Notes: generated by a model from the letters alone, not told the origin. Counted from the stretch's first letter, positions 11,440 through 22,221 are shown. The stretch is DNA of 25,393 nt from Schoenoplectus triqueter (GCA_964058805.1 CAXKVV010000917.1:1-25393), one strand, 5' to 3'. Numbers and translations are program-made.

Positions 11440-11830
11440 TAGAAAGAGAAAAATTATCGCGAGTTTAAGTTTACGGAGTATTACGTGAGCATAGCTCAAA
11501 ATACATAAAATTATTTTTAAATTTTTTATTTATCATGCTTATTAAACTTTTTATATGAAAATCTTGCGGGATACAAAATTTTAAAGTATTTTAAATTTTC
11601 TAAATCATTATTTTTATTTTTATTTTTAAATTAGCTCTAAAACAATAATAAAATATTTAATATTTGTACATTATTTTTAAAAACTCAAAACACCTAAATT
11701 TTATATCCCACAAGATTTTCATATGAACAATTTAATAAACATAATAAATCAAAATTTGGAGATGATTCGATGTACTTTTGGAGATAAACTCACGGAAAAC
11801 CTTTGTAAACTTAAACTCACAATATCTTTA
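11440..11830. mobile_element. Foldback MITE-like element A
   Basis: Two long inverted arms are visible. The left arm (about 11458-11600) contains GAGTTTAAGTTTAC and ATATGAAAATCTTGCGGGAT. The right arm (about 11695-11825) contains the inverted counterparts GTAAACTTAAACTC and ATCCCACAAGATTTTCATAT. The arms are imperfect, so the element is old. It sits between TA-rich flanks; no coding capacity. Confidence 0.75.
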
Positions 11831-11850
11831 TATATATATATATATATATA
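11829..11850. repeat. (TA)n microsatellite between two foldback elements
   Basis: A perfect TA repeat of about 22 bases separates foldback element A from B. It may be the shared insertion target. Confidence 0.85.
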
Positions 11851-12250
11851 GGAAGGCGAAAATACAACGCGTTGTACGGATACATCCGTGCACTGCGTAA
11901 AAATCTTAAAATTCAAGTTAAAAATGGTTGATTCTTGTTCAATTTATTCTCCATATCAAATTCTTGTAGAAAATCAAATTTTATATTTTTTAAAAAATTT
12001 TGCTATTTTCTTGGGTCAAGAGAAAGTCGCTTAATTTAAGGATTTTGGATTGCCCAATAGTGATGATTTTCTTCCTACCTAAAAAATAACAAAAAAAATT
12101 CAAAAAATATAAAATATGATTTTCTACAAGAATTTAATATGGAGAATAAATTGAACGATTTGAATTGGTCATTTTAAACTTGAATTTTGAGAATTTAATG
12201 CGATACACGGATGCATCCGTGCAACGCATTGTATTTTAGCCTTCTTCTAT
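11849..12250. mobile_element. Foldback MITE-like element B
   Basis: About 400 bases with inverted arms of roughly 170 bases. The left end is GGAAGGCGAAAATACAACGC and the right end, inverted, is GAAGAAGGCTAAAATACAAT. Both arms carry a CGGATRCATCCG mini-palindrome just inside, and later TTCAATTTATTCTCCATAT in matching inverted positions. The flanks are TATATATA on both sides, suggesting a TA-type target. Non-coding. Confidence 0.8.
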
Positions 12251-12669
12251 ATATATATTAAACTTATCATAATTATTGATACTATTTCCTCTTCTTATAC
12301 AAAACCAAATATAACTATTCAACATATACATATACAAATTAACAGATGAACCTACTTTATAATTATCCACCAAGTAAAACCAGTAGAACTGACAAAGGTA
12401 TGCAGAATTAACAAAACCTTCTTTTCTAATTTTATCAGTATGTTATATAAAACTAGTAGGTTTTATTTCACATATGTTCTTAGGGTCGTCAGGGAAGCCG
12501 TTTAGTCATTTATCTGTTCTATATCATATTCAGTAAGATTTTATTTTCATTAAAATAGTACATATATGGGTAAGAAAAAAATTTCATCAACTTATTAAGT
12601 AAGGATATGGGTCAGAGAAATTTCATATCCATTATCTATAAGGTAAATTATATAAATATATTTATATAG

Positions 12670-12707
<38 letters not shown>

Positions 12708-12899
12708 ATATTTTAATAATAATCAAATTAAATTGAAATTAGCATATGTCTTTAATGACAATTGATATTTAAAAGAATGGTTGATGGTTTTACCAAAAAT
12801 GATAATTTGGTCTAGTTTGGTCAAAGTACAGAAATTATAAACAACACTGAAAATATTAACGAAGTTCAGCTTAAAATGCCTATGTCTCTGGATCTCAAT
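12251..12899. other. Intergenic region with (TA)n tract
   Basis: No gene is seen. A perfect TA microsatellite lies at 12676-12704 within AT-rich sequence. Confidence 0.6.
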
Positions 12900-13800
12900 C
12901 CACTAACGGGATGCCGTTTTATTATTAAAAATTCAGTTACAAATAAGAAGTTTTAGCTTCTTCACAATAGAAGTGTAAGAAGACTAAAAATTGCAAAAGA
13001 AAATAACAAAGGAGCACTCAAGGCTCAAAGAAACTGCAGTACAACTGCTGAGAAAAGATTTGAGACAAACCTCAAAGAAGTATTGAACTGAAAATTGCAC
13101 AAGAATTCCTTTTGATTTGGCTAATTCAAGGTCTCTTATTCTTGTAATTTGCTAGGAATGAAATGGGTTATTTTGGTTGTAGTTGAGTGTTGTGGATTGT
13201 TAGAGATGTTGATTATTTTGAATGAATGAAAATCTACATCCAGAATATTACTTTTTATAAACCATTAACAGAAAACTAGTATTCTTGTGCTGAAAAACGT
13301 TATAACATTTCATCAATCATTATAACATTTTTGTATTGTGAATCTTGAGTTTTCAAGAATACCCCTTGTCAGAATTGTATATAACGTTATAACGGTTCAA
13401 AAATGAATAGGATGAATCGTTATAACGATATAGAGAAATATTGAACGATTTACAAAAATGTTATCAACGCTTTGACTGTTTGACCAACATTCTGACAGGT
13501 CTACTGATCTTCAAAAATATTATAATGATTCACTGAATCGTTATACGTTTCATGAAGCGTTGAACGCTTTACAAAGTGTTACATAATGATACACTCTGTT
13601 AATTTTAGCTCATTTCTGCTTATAAAGAACTTAGGTGTATTGAGTCGTTATAACGCTTGATAAACCGTTACATAATGATACACTCTGTTAATTTTGGCTC
13701 ATTTCTACGCACAGAGAACTAAAAATATTTTTGAGATGTGTATTGAATCGTTATAACGATTGGGGAATTATTATAATGGTTCTCTGCGACAGAGAGCCCT
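12900..13800 (-). mobile_element. LTR-like region with CGTTATAACG palindromes
   Basis: Read on the minus strand, this resembles a solo or degraded LTR. A U3-like part (13800 to 13270) holds four perfect CGTTATAACG palindromes (13385-13394, 13418-13427, 13646-13655, 13749-13758) and near-matches such as the one at 13298. It also has a partial tandem duplication (about 13571-13660 and 13664-13758, sharing ATAATGATACACTCTGTTAA). A TATA-like TTTATAAAAAG near 13250-13262 follows, then a transcribed-type leader rich in CA and CT. No TG...CA ends, primer site or pol sequence were located, so the boundaries are approximate. Confidence 0.4.
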
Positions 13801-14500
13801 TCCTTATATAATTATAAAGAATATAGTATTTTAAATTATACTTGTACATGGAATATGATCATATATCTTCATAGAAGCCTCTGAATTGATCTTGATAATT
13901 TCTTCTTCATTTTTTTGAAGTTTCTTAGAATCCTACAATCAAATATTAAGGAAAACTTGTTAAATTCAATAATATTTTACAAAACAACAAAATCAATGAA
14001 ATTGTTAAGTGTAACAACAATTGAGATGAAGAAATTATATATTTTTATTATATCTAAAGTATTATTCATTATTGTACTAGTATATTTATTTGATGTTATT
14101 TATTTATTTAAATCATATAACTTTTTGTATTGAATTATAATTTGTTTACTCATTATCTGTTGTCATCCGTTCATTATCCAAAATTCTTAATGAACAAGAA
14201 TAGAGTATAAATAAAGAAAATTTGAACGAATAAAAATAAAATATGTATAAAAAATATTTAATGGATATAAATATAAAAATATTTTCACTCATACTCTATT
14301 CTTAATGATAAAATAAAATATGAATAAAAATAAAAAATATATATAATTTGTAAGAGAGATAAATATAAAAATATTTTCACCTATATATCCTCCCATTCAC
14401 AGCGTCACAGCGTTACAGCAAACTGTGAGCTCTTTTTATATTGGATTAAACATGGCCTCTTCATGCGTTTTATTACCTGAGCCTACTACAAAAAAAATTG
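13801..14500. other. AT-rich intergenic region with a degraded tandem repeat
   Basis: No gene. Within about 14220-14390 a unit of roughly 95 bases occurs twice, sharing ATAAATATAAAAATATTTTC (near 14268 and 14362) and preceding AATAAAAATAAAATATG. The open frame at 13915-14133 is AT-driven and has no recognisable protein features. Confidence 0.5.
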
Positions 14501-14672
14501 TATGCATCAATTCAATCAATTCAAGTCGGATTGATTCATACCCGATTCGATTCATATCGGATAAAAAATGATGAATTCATATCCGATTCTTTTTCACGCA
14601 TCATATCGGGTTTCATCAGATACAAATCAGATCGGATTGATCCATTAAATCAGATCAATAATTGACACCTAG
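14501..14672. mobile_element. hAT-like remnant with degenerate GATTCGGAT-type repeats
   Basis: This short element is built of imperfect CCGATTC / ATCGGAT repeats. It ends in AATTGACACCTA, whose complement TAGGTGTCAATT has the TAGxGxTGxCAAx form of plant hAT ends; the left end (TATGCATCAATTC) is a weak inverted match. No clean 8-bp duplication was found. Confidence 0.45.
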
Positions 14673-14989
14673 TTCTCAATATATTCATACATCTTTTAGA
14701 GGTCATGGTTTGCGACTTTGTTGGGCTCGTACTGGTTTCGGCTTGGGAAAGTAGGTTGAGCTCCTGACTGGATTTGCTAAAAAAGCCTTAAATAGATCAA
14801 TCTGGGCTAATATCATTTTGGACCAGCGCCATATTTATTGAATCTAAGGGTTTACAAAGTCAAGTCAGTGTGATCGGTTCCATTACGAATTTTCCTCCTC
14901 AGTTCGGATCCATTATGAAATTCGGTTTATCAACTAAAAAGTAAAAGACTTCAAAATAACAGATGTATTTTCAATAAATTAGATAAGAG
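14673..14989. other. Intergenic region, nothing recognised
   Basis: This is moderately AT-rich sequence of about 300 bases with no coding frame or clear repeat structure. Confidence 0.5.
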
Positions 14990-15944
14990 GAGGGATCCTT
15001 GACAGTGGGTTATTTTGTTAATTCTCATAATGAATTCTTCAATAAACATTAGAAAAATTCTTTAAATAAAAAAAATTATAGATATGTTGTTTTATTTTTT
15101 ATTTTTTTGAAGGTAAGCCAAAGGCTACCATTTTTCATTAAATAAGAAGATTTATGTACATAATTTGAAATCAGAAAAAATAAAGGAAAAATAAAGAAAA
15201 AAAAGGAAAAAGGAAAAAGGAAAAGAACAAAGGAAGAAAATTAATTAAAAATATTTGCAAAGCATTCTAACACGCGATGATAGGTCGGTGGTTGTCGTAG
15301 GCTTGGTCGCAATGGTGAGAGTCGAAGAGAGTCGGCACTGTACAAACTTATCGAAGAAAAATTATTGTTGGTGAGGAGATGGCGGACGAGGTGGGGTCGA
15401 GGTGGTCAGATTTCGGAGCAGGTGATAGATCTTTCGGTGGCGGAAGCGGGTGGAAGGACAAGGTGGACGGACACGGACTAGATTCATCAGTCGAGGAGAC
15501 GGGTGGAAGGATGAGACAGGCATAGGTGGGTAGATCTGTCGACTGTGGAGGTGGGTGGAAGGACAAGGCAGGCTAGATCCGTCGGTCATGGTTAGGATTT
15601 GCTTGTTTGGCCAAATGGAGAGGAGAGAGAGGAGGTAAGGAAGGGATGAGAGAAGAATAGGGGGATCAAATATGTTGTTTTACTTATATATTGATAGTAT
15701 TTTAAATTTTATGTAATTTTATTATCGTTTAAAAGTCTACAAAGATCATCAAAATTTCATATAATTTACAACAGTTTCAATTTAATAGTATTTAGTGGAT
15801 TATTAAATGATATTCAAATTGTATGAAATTTGAAACACTATTAATCTATAAGTAAAGAAACATATGTATAATCTTTTATATTTTTAAGATTTCTTTGATA
15901 TTTATTTAGAATTTATCATCAAAATTGTTAAGGGATCCCCTTTA
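14990..15944. mobile_element. TIR element (MITE) split by a LINE insertion
   Basis: The left arm (about 14990-15094) starts GGAGGGATCCTTGACAG and passes through AATTCTTCAATAAACATTAG. The right arm (about 15835-15944), read inverted, starts AAAGGGGATCCCTTAACAA and passes through AAATTCTAAATAAATATCAA. Both contain a shared TATGTT block near their inner edge. Removing the 575-base LINE and one copy of its duplication leaves about 370 bases, a normal MITE length. The family is unresolved because its target-site duplication is not clear. Confidence 0.6.
15095..15669 (-). mobile_element. Short, internally deleted LINE with 13-bp TSD
   Basis: Flanked by the perfect 13-base direct repeat ATATGTTGTTTTA (15082-15094 and 15670-15682). 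On the minus strand it starts with a CT-rich leader and a GC-rich part, and ends in GGTAGCCTTTGGCTTACCTT followed by an A-rich tail. This tail resembles 3' ends of plant L1-type LINEs as I recall them. At 575 bases it lacks endonuclease and reverse transcriptase. An imperfect tandem repeat of about 50-60 bases, marked by GGGTGGAAGGA, occurs at 15449, 15504 and 15555. Open frames across that repeat (15348-15589) are proline-rich by-products. Confidence 0.7.
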
Positions 15945-17268
15945 GGTAAATCATTAGATAAACTATTCATCCAACTTTACATTTTATCTAAGCCATTAAA
16001 AATACATTTATGATTTTCATTTTTTTAATATTTTTCAAAAAATATACCACAAACATTGAATATACCATAAAAATTGATTTTGCACTAAAATTAATTTAAT
16101 GGTATGCATCTCAGAACACAGAAGTTGAATTTCAATGGTTACTGCTATGTTGACATATAGCACTCAAAGAATTATAGTGCTATCATTTAGGTGTTAAATT
16201 TATTTGTTATATGCATGATTAATTGGTTATACTCTTTAAATGCTTCATTTATGGCCGGCCAGGCTATATTGAAGTCACCACCTCAACATGATAATGCAAC
16301 GCTGTATCGGTATTTCTTTTCCTTCTTCTGATTTTTCTTTCTGTTGTTTAATAATATTTTAAAGTGCAATAATGATGTCTTTTAACTGTCATCTGCAACA
16401 GATCTTTGTCGTATGTGTAGAGATGAACCTAATTAACTTTATTCAAATTAATTTTGTCAAACTATATGTACGTAAATATTGTTAAGAAAGAGCACTTGGC
16501 CATGTGAGCTTTTGGGTAAGATGACCTGTAATCAATGAATAATAATAAGCTGATAACCGATCATGAGTTAGTGCATGCGATCAATAATGACACATTTAGT
16601 TTAGCGTTTCATCAGTTTAAAGGAGGCTAGCTGGTATGACAACTCATAACAGATAGATTAATAAGATCAAAAGAGGTTTCTGATTGATAGTGATGAATCA
16701 TGTTTCTATACCAAAAAAAACAAGATTTAAATTTCATAAATGACATTCAGAAATATATGTCAGAGTAAATAGGAAATATAAATTAAAAAATAAAAGTGTA
16801 TAAATTAAAATGCAAAAGGTAAGATAACAAAATGTTTTGTATGTGTGATTAAGTGAGGAGCTTTCAACTAAGAGCTAATTAAATACTGTCTACTGATTGA
16901 TCATCAGGAAGTTGAATGCAATTTCAAGGCTCGGAATTATAAGGTGCATTTGCGTCATTTTTTGTGTGGGTTTTTAATTCAAAAACATTTTTATTAAATT
17001 TACTTCAAAAAAAATTTTGGGTTTAAGCAGCAGAACCGTTCAATAAATTAACAATAATGCCAGTATAATTTAGTGGAACTTGCCGTTGGTCGATTATAGG
17101 TTTGTATGAAACATTTTTATTGTTGCGGAAAAGGAAAGAATAAAATATGATTGTATATATAACAGAAATTTTCGGAATATGCAAACAAAATTGGACGAAA
17201 AAAATGTAATTAATTGATTTATTTTCCTACAGAAAAAGTAAATATGAATTGAAATTAACATTTTTTTC
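15945..17268. other. Intergenic region, no gene seen
   Basis: AT-rich DNA with no convincing coding frame. The stretch 16942-17045 begins GGTGCATTTGCGTCATTTTT and is rich in inverted A/T runs, suggesting a degraded hAT-type MITE end. The last 200 bases are the 3' flank of the DUF241 gene. Confidence 0.45.
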
Positions 17269-18105
17269 CTAAAATAAATCACTCTGGATATTCAACAGCG
17301 AAACTCTGGAATTAATCAAATTTCTAAACACCTTCTCACTACCACTCTCAACGATCTCAACACATTTCTCTAATTCCTTCAATTTCTCAGAAGTTCCCAT
17401 ATCTCTCGCCTCTTTAGAAATTTTCTTTGCAAACAACATGCTTTTGCTGGATGCCGATGAAGCTGCCACAGTCGAAGCAACTGTCGACACCGCAACCACT
17501 CTGCTAAAGATGAACACGGAGGCAGCTGATGTGGCACAGATTGTCTCTTTCAAAATCCCCACAACCTCAGCATCAGCAGCAAGATCTGATGCAACGTCCA
17601 AAGGCGAACATTTGGTTGATGCGCGTAAGGCGGACATGAGTCGGCTCAGCTCCTTCTCTGTTCTCCTCTGAGATTTTAGAGAAGATGCGAGTAAATTGGA
17701 GTCGCACCGTCTGAAAGCCGACTCAATTTCGAAAAGTTGTTGCTTTAGTGTTGCCATGGCAGATAGCAATGACCCGTACAAATCGACAAGGTGCAGCAAG
17801 TTGTCAAGGAGGTACTCTGTCGAAACGGTTGCTCTCCGAAGCGCACCTTTCGTGTCTGATAAGTTGAGGAAATCATTGATTGCAGAGTGAAGGAGTTCGA
17901 TCTGTGATAGACCGATCTCGATCCAAGCAAGGGAGCTGTCTGAACCGGCAGCCCATGATCGGACGGTCCGGATCTGCTCCTCAAGATCAGTTACGAGTGG
18001 ATGTGATTGGCTTGGAAGACTCACTGACCTCACATGGTACGCGGCCCGCACCTTGGTCCTCGGATTCATGGGAAGAGAGATTGAACGATTGAATCTTGGA
18101 ATCAT
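17269..18105 (-). CDS. DUF241 protein, copy 2
   Basis: Intronless DUF241 family gene (PF03087), 278 residues, function unknown. The start ATG at 18105 (MIPRFNRSISL) is supported because the truncated third copy at 24991 begins with the closely similar MISGFNRSISL. The family signature YHVRSVSLPSQSHPL is at residues 23-37. LLDNLLHLVDLYGSL is near 99-113, a charged helix with FEIESAFRRCD near 125-135, and an alanine/serine/valine-rich hydrophobic stretch at about 190-222. The conserved end LEKCVEIVESGSEKVFRNLI runs over 245-264, followed by RVSLLN. It is longer than copy 1 mainly by an N-terminal extension. No frameshift or missing block is seen. Confidence 0.92.
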   Translation of the reverse strand: MIPRFNRSISLPMNPRTKVRAAYHVRSVSLPSQSHPLVTDLEEQIRTVRSWAAGSDSSLAWIEIGLSQIELLHSAINDFLNLSDTKGALRRATVSTEYLLDNLLHLVDLYGSLLSAMATLKQQLFEIESAFRRCDSNLLASSLKSQRRTEKELSRLMSALRASTKCSPLDVASDLAADAEVVGILKETICATSAASVFIFSRVVAVSTVASTVAASSASSKSMLFAKKISKEARDMGTSEKLKELEKCVEIVESGSEKVFRNLINSRVSLLNIQSDLF

Positions 18106-18480
18106 CTTTCTTCTCAACCTCTCTGCTTTTCTTTCTTTGTTTCCTTTTGTTTTGACTTCTGATTTGGAAATGTGGGAACTTAGATCTGAGATGGTGAAGA
18201 AGGGGGGATATATTGGATCGCTGGAGCCTGGAGGGGTTTAAATAGTCTGTAGGGATTAAATTAAATTAAATAAATTCATGGTGTGGGAATCATGTGTGCA
18301 CGAGGAGATGGAATGGGTAGTGAGAGAAGGAGACTCCATCCACGTCAATATTTATTGCGCAAAAACAAATGATTAAAGCGCAAGAAGACGCACCATGCTT
18401 GATTCACAAGAGAATTAATTATGGTTTATGAATTTTGCCAAGCCTGAAAATTATTTGTAGCAACTACTAAGTGGGAACGA
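18106..18480 (-). promoter_or_regulatory. 5' flank of DUF241 copy 2, repeated twice downstream
   Basis: Upstream region of the minus-strand gene. A TATA-like CTATTTAAACC lies at about 18235-18245, some 130 bases before the ATG. Blocks of this flank recur at 19190-20060 plus 21217-21345, and at 24992-25145: GGTTTAAA, GGGAAT-ATG-GTG-GCACGAGG, ATTTATTGCGCAA, and AGAATTAATTATGGTTTATG with TAATTTGTAGCA. They are therefore parts of duplicated DUF241 flanks. Confidence 0.55.
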
Positions 18481-19189
18481 AATGTCTCTTTCGATTCAAG
18501 TAATTCCAAATAATTTATATTAATTATTGTTGGTAACAATAATAATATTATCGTTAACAATAAAATAAATAATATAGCAATTAAGTATCACTATCACTAT
18601 ATTAATAATTATAGTAATTCGATTCAAATTTAACTGACGTTAATAAATCTAATTAATTATGGACGCTAACAAATCCAATCATTAAATACGAGCAATATAC
18701 TAAGTTTGCTACATGCACGAATAAGTAACAGAGACTATAGATAGATGAAGCTACATAAGATAGAATCCCTACCTCACTAAAAGAAGACAAATAGACGTTT
18801 TGATTTCACTTATGATTGTGCAAAAGTTTAAAATATATATTCGTTTTACATAATAATATCACCTTCTACTAAAATTCTAAACTCTTCTTCTCCACTTTCT
18901 ATTTTGTTATATGTTATTTTTGCCTTTTGTTTTGCTTTGTAAATCTGAGTTGAAAAAGGGGAAAGATATTGGGAGTGGGAGAATAGAGGGAGTGTATTCT
19001 GTGCGGAGAATTTTTGTGTGAGGATTTCTGTAGAGAAAATCACAATTATTATGGAGAAATTTAAATATAAATTTTGATGTACGAAATTATTTATTATTAT
19101 TAAATTAAAATCATTCATAAATGATTTAATAGCATAAGTAAAAAAAAATCGCATCTATGGAGCTGAAACAGCTCCGTTGATGTGGGTTC
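18481..19189. other. AT-rich region between duplicated DUF241 flanks
   Basis: No gene is recognised. By synteny with the flank copy at 19190 onward, a DUF241 coding copy would be expected somewhere here, but none of the family motifs is detectable. It was either lost or never included in the duplication. Confidence 0.4.
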
Positions 19190-19227
19190 GAGAATAGAAG
19201 AGGTTTAAAAATTAAATTGGGCGGAAG

Positions 19228-19840
19228 TAGAGTTATAAAAAAACCCGGACGGGTCAGACCCGACCCGCCGAACCCGTGGCCGCGACCCGTCCCGCCTCGA
19301 CCCGTGATCCAACCCGTCAAATCCGTGACCCGTTAGAACCGACAGGTCTAGCACGGGCGCGGGCAAAAAAATTTCAAAAAAACCCGTTTTGGACCCGTCC
19401 CGACCCAACCCAACCCGCCCAACCTGTGCAAACCCGCCCCCGACCCGCCCCGACCCGTCCCGGGAATCCGTGCAAACCCGGGAAAATTCAAAAAAAATCA
19501 AAAAAATCAAAAAAATATGGAAAAAATTAATTTTTTTGGTAAAAAATATAAACAATTAAATATTTTTAAAATATTCTTAATAATTATTTTTGAATTTTTC
19601 GGAAATTTTGAGAAATTATTTGAATTTTATTGGGTTATTTTTGAATTTTGAAAAAAAAAAACCTTGGACCCGACCCGACCCGCTGACCCGACGGATCTAG
19701 GACGGGTCACGGCCAAACCCCCCAAAATGGACCCGTCCTAATCCGTCCCGTAAAAACCCGTTGACCCGTCCCGACCCGTGCCGCCAAAACCCGCCGACCC
19801 GTGCAAACCCGTCCCGACCCGACCCGTTTTTAATACTCTA
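19228..19840. mobile_element. Non-autonomous hAT element of ACCCG repeats, 8-bp TSD
   Basis: A perfect 8-base duplication GGCGGAAG flanks it (19220-19227 and 19841-19848), the length made by hAT transposases. The ends are inverted: TAGAGTTATAAAAAAAC on the left and, inverted, TAGAGTATTAAAAAC on the right. The interior consists of two GC-rich arms of degenerate ACCCGACCCG/GACCCGTCCC units around an AT-rich core (about 19485-19665). Open frames through the GC arms are repeat artefacts. It sits in the duplicated DUF241 flank. Confidence 0.85.
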
Positions 19841-20060
19841 GGCGGAAGCAGGGAAATGATGGGTGCGCACGAGGGAAAGAAATGGGAAGTGGGGACTCTG
19901 GAGGCTGGAGAGGAGACGATTTGCAAATCATGAAATCAGGCTAGGACTGGGACAGATGGCAACACCTATGGCTGTGAAGGACAACTGGCAGTTGATCAAT
20001 GAACCATCTGACGTTTCCACTGTCTTTATTAATTGCGCGACATTGTTTTTGTTCTTGAAG

Positions 20061-21216
20061 TAGGGATGTTAACGCATCTCGATTTTATATTTGATCCGAG
20101 CTAAAAAAATAATAATGAAAATTATATGATCCGTATTTGGAGATATCTGTATTTAAATTTGTATTCAAAATTTTTTTACGGATACGAATACGATAACACC
20201 TTTAATTATTCGTATCCGACCGTTTAGCTATTATTCATCAATATCTTTATTAATATACATTAATTTATAAATCATAATTGACATTTAGCAATGTATTATA
20301 ATCACCCGATCAAACACAGACAAATCATGATCATTTAATTATTTTCTCACGTAATATCTATTAATTAATGTCAAGCGTCGGAATGTATCATCCTTGACCA
20401 TTAATTATTTTTTTGATACTCAGTGCATAATTATTTATATGTGATCATCCCATAATCACAAATTACATGCATAATAATTATCACTGCATCAAGGGGCTCA
20501 GAGATATCATTGATCTCATAAAAAATGAGACGGACAAAATATCTTATTGATTATCCATAATTCATAGAATAATTCATATATATCTGGAAATTACCTTTAT
20601 AGCTCTCGGTTAAAAGCAGTGTTTGATAATCGCATAAAATATACATTAATTATCTAAAATTATGAATATCTCAGATAATAAAATTAATACTAATTATGAC
20701 ATTGCTGATGACACAAACACAATCCATACAGCAAGTCAAAGTGGGTCAGGTCCAATATCATGTATCTCATACATGTATATTTATGTGATTAAATAGATAC
20801 CCCGTATCAGTGATCTGTGAAACATTAGCACACATTAATCCACATACTAGTCCATATTATCATTCAGTGTTCCGTGTTAATGATATGGGACTAAGGACAA
20901 TTCAGAGTTTTAATAATATTTATAGAGTTTCACAATTCAAGTCATCAACTCAAATAATCTCTAAAATATTAAAACTCAAGGAACAAAATGATACAAATTA
21001 TCCAATACATAAAACAAAATAAGACCACCATCATAAATAATTAGTTCTCTAGGTCACTTTACTAACAGTTTTTTTAGATTTTTGATAGATTTCGATTAGA
21101 TTGCAAGTCATTTGATCTCGGATCGAGTTGGATCGGGTCAGGTCTGATTCGGATCGGATTAGATCAGTTTGACTTTTAAAAAAAAAATCAAGTCAGATCG
21201 AATTCTGCCACCTCTA
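20061..21216. mobile_element. Compound insert with hAT-like ends
   Basis: It interrupts the DUF241 flank homology. The left end TAGGGATGTTAACGCATCTC is followed by degenerate CGGATACGAATACG repeats to about 20225. The right end, inverted, reads TAGAGGTGGCAGAATTCGAT, preceded by GGATCGGGTCAGG-type repeats (about 21115-21170). The two ends have the same hAT-like form, but the flanking bases do not give a clean 8-bp repeat. It may be two nested elements. The middle is AT-rich and non-coding. Confidence 0.45.
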
Positions 21217-21345
21217 ACAGCGAAGCAATGCAGACACATCATGCTGGAGTCTTTATTACAACAAACTCATAATCATGATGCAAGAGAATTGATTGTGGTT
21301 CATGTATTTGGCGAGATTGCCAATAATTTGTAGCACTCAGGGGCG

Positions 21346-21983
21346 GAACTATACATGATCCGGTGGGGTCACATAATCCCACTCAAAATCTTCACAGAAC
21401 CAACATATAAATTTCTTTATTAGTAATTATTATACATTAAAGTTTTAGAATAATGAGCCCATAAAAGTATAAAATAATTGTAAAAGAGACTCTATTAATC
21501 TATTAAAATAAAATTTCACTGATTGAGCTACTATTTTTTGTTAAAAAATATAATGACTTCATTAAAATTAAATCTTGATTCCTCTACTGAAAACACCCGC
21601 ACGAAGATTTTGTAAATGACTAATTCAAACCGCACATTATTATTTTCATATAAAACTCTTCTAACTCATCAAATTTTATATTAAAAAAATATTATTTTTT
21701 GGATAAGAAGAAAACTTTCATTATTGGATGATCCAAAATTATTAAATCAAGTAATTTTCTCTTCATCTGAAAATATAGCATAAATTTTAAAAAATATATA
21801 AAATTTGACTAACTAGTGGCGTTTGATTTGGAGATTATAATGAGTGATTCATATCGGTCTTTTTCTTTACTTAAAACTAAATTTATAACTTGAGTTTCGT
21901 TCTGACAATATAGTCCTTAAATAAATACTTAAAAAATATAAAATTTTAAATATATTTAATAAAAGTTTCACATTAATTGATGC
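21346..21983. other. AT-rich sequence starting with a GGGGCGGAACTATAC repeat end
   Basis: Begins CAGGGGCGGAACTATACATG and soon GGTGGGGTCAC, a plant dispersed-repeat type like the one at 5476. The rest is AT-rich with no gene visible. Confidence 0.4.
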
Positions 21984-22091
21984 ATGACAGTGAGGCAGCG
22001 AAAAAGATTGAGGGAATTGATAGATTCAGGTGTGGACCCAATGGCTGCTCTTGAGAAGTATTATGAGTTAGTCTCTAATTGCAGCATATGA
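21984..22091 (+). other. Short coding-like fragment, unassigned
   Basis: 35 codons from ATG to TGA, encoding DSGVDPMAALEKYYELV near its end after a basic RQRKRLREL. The composition and codon use look more protein-like than the surroundings, so it may be a fragment of an exon carried with the neighbouring CBM43 relic. I do not recognise the family. Confidence 0.3.
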
Positions 22092-22221
22092 GATGTGAGG
22101 AAGTGGCGGTTATAATTTCTCTCCCCCTTGCGACTTCTACGTTCACCGCGCTAGATGACATGGGTTTGGTGCTGATTGTGGACTCATTTTACAAAATGAA
22201 GCTTGTTACAATCTAATACAG

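Larger units (their letters stand above)
19190..21345 (-). repeat. Second copy of the DUF241 5' flank, split by insertions
   Basis: Segments homologous to 18160-18480 are visible at about 19190-19227, 19841-20060 (GGGAAATGATGGGTGCGCACGAGG region and TTTATTAATTGCGCGAC) and 21217-21345 (GAGAATTGATTGTGGTTCATG and AATAATTTGTAGCA). They are separated by the hAT element 19228-19840 and the insert 20061-21216. No associated coding region remains. Confidence 0.6.

Noticed and set aside
15348..15589. Proline-rich minus-strand frames
   Set aside because: They lie across the tandem repeat of the short LINE and show no family motifs.
17438..17984. Several open frames overlapping DUF241 copy 2
   Set aside because: They are shadows of the real minus-strand gene in other frames.
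18106..18117. Extension of DUF241 copy 2 to a TTG codon at 18117
   Set aside because: Plant genes rarely start at TTG; the ATG at 18105 is also conserved in the third copy.
19276..19530. 84-codon plus-strand open frame rich in Arg, Pro and Thr
   Set aside because: It is a by-product of the ACCCG repeat array of a hAT element.
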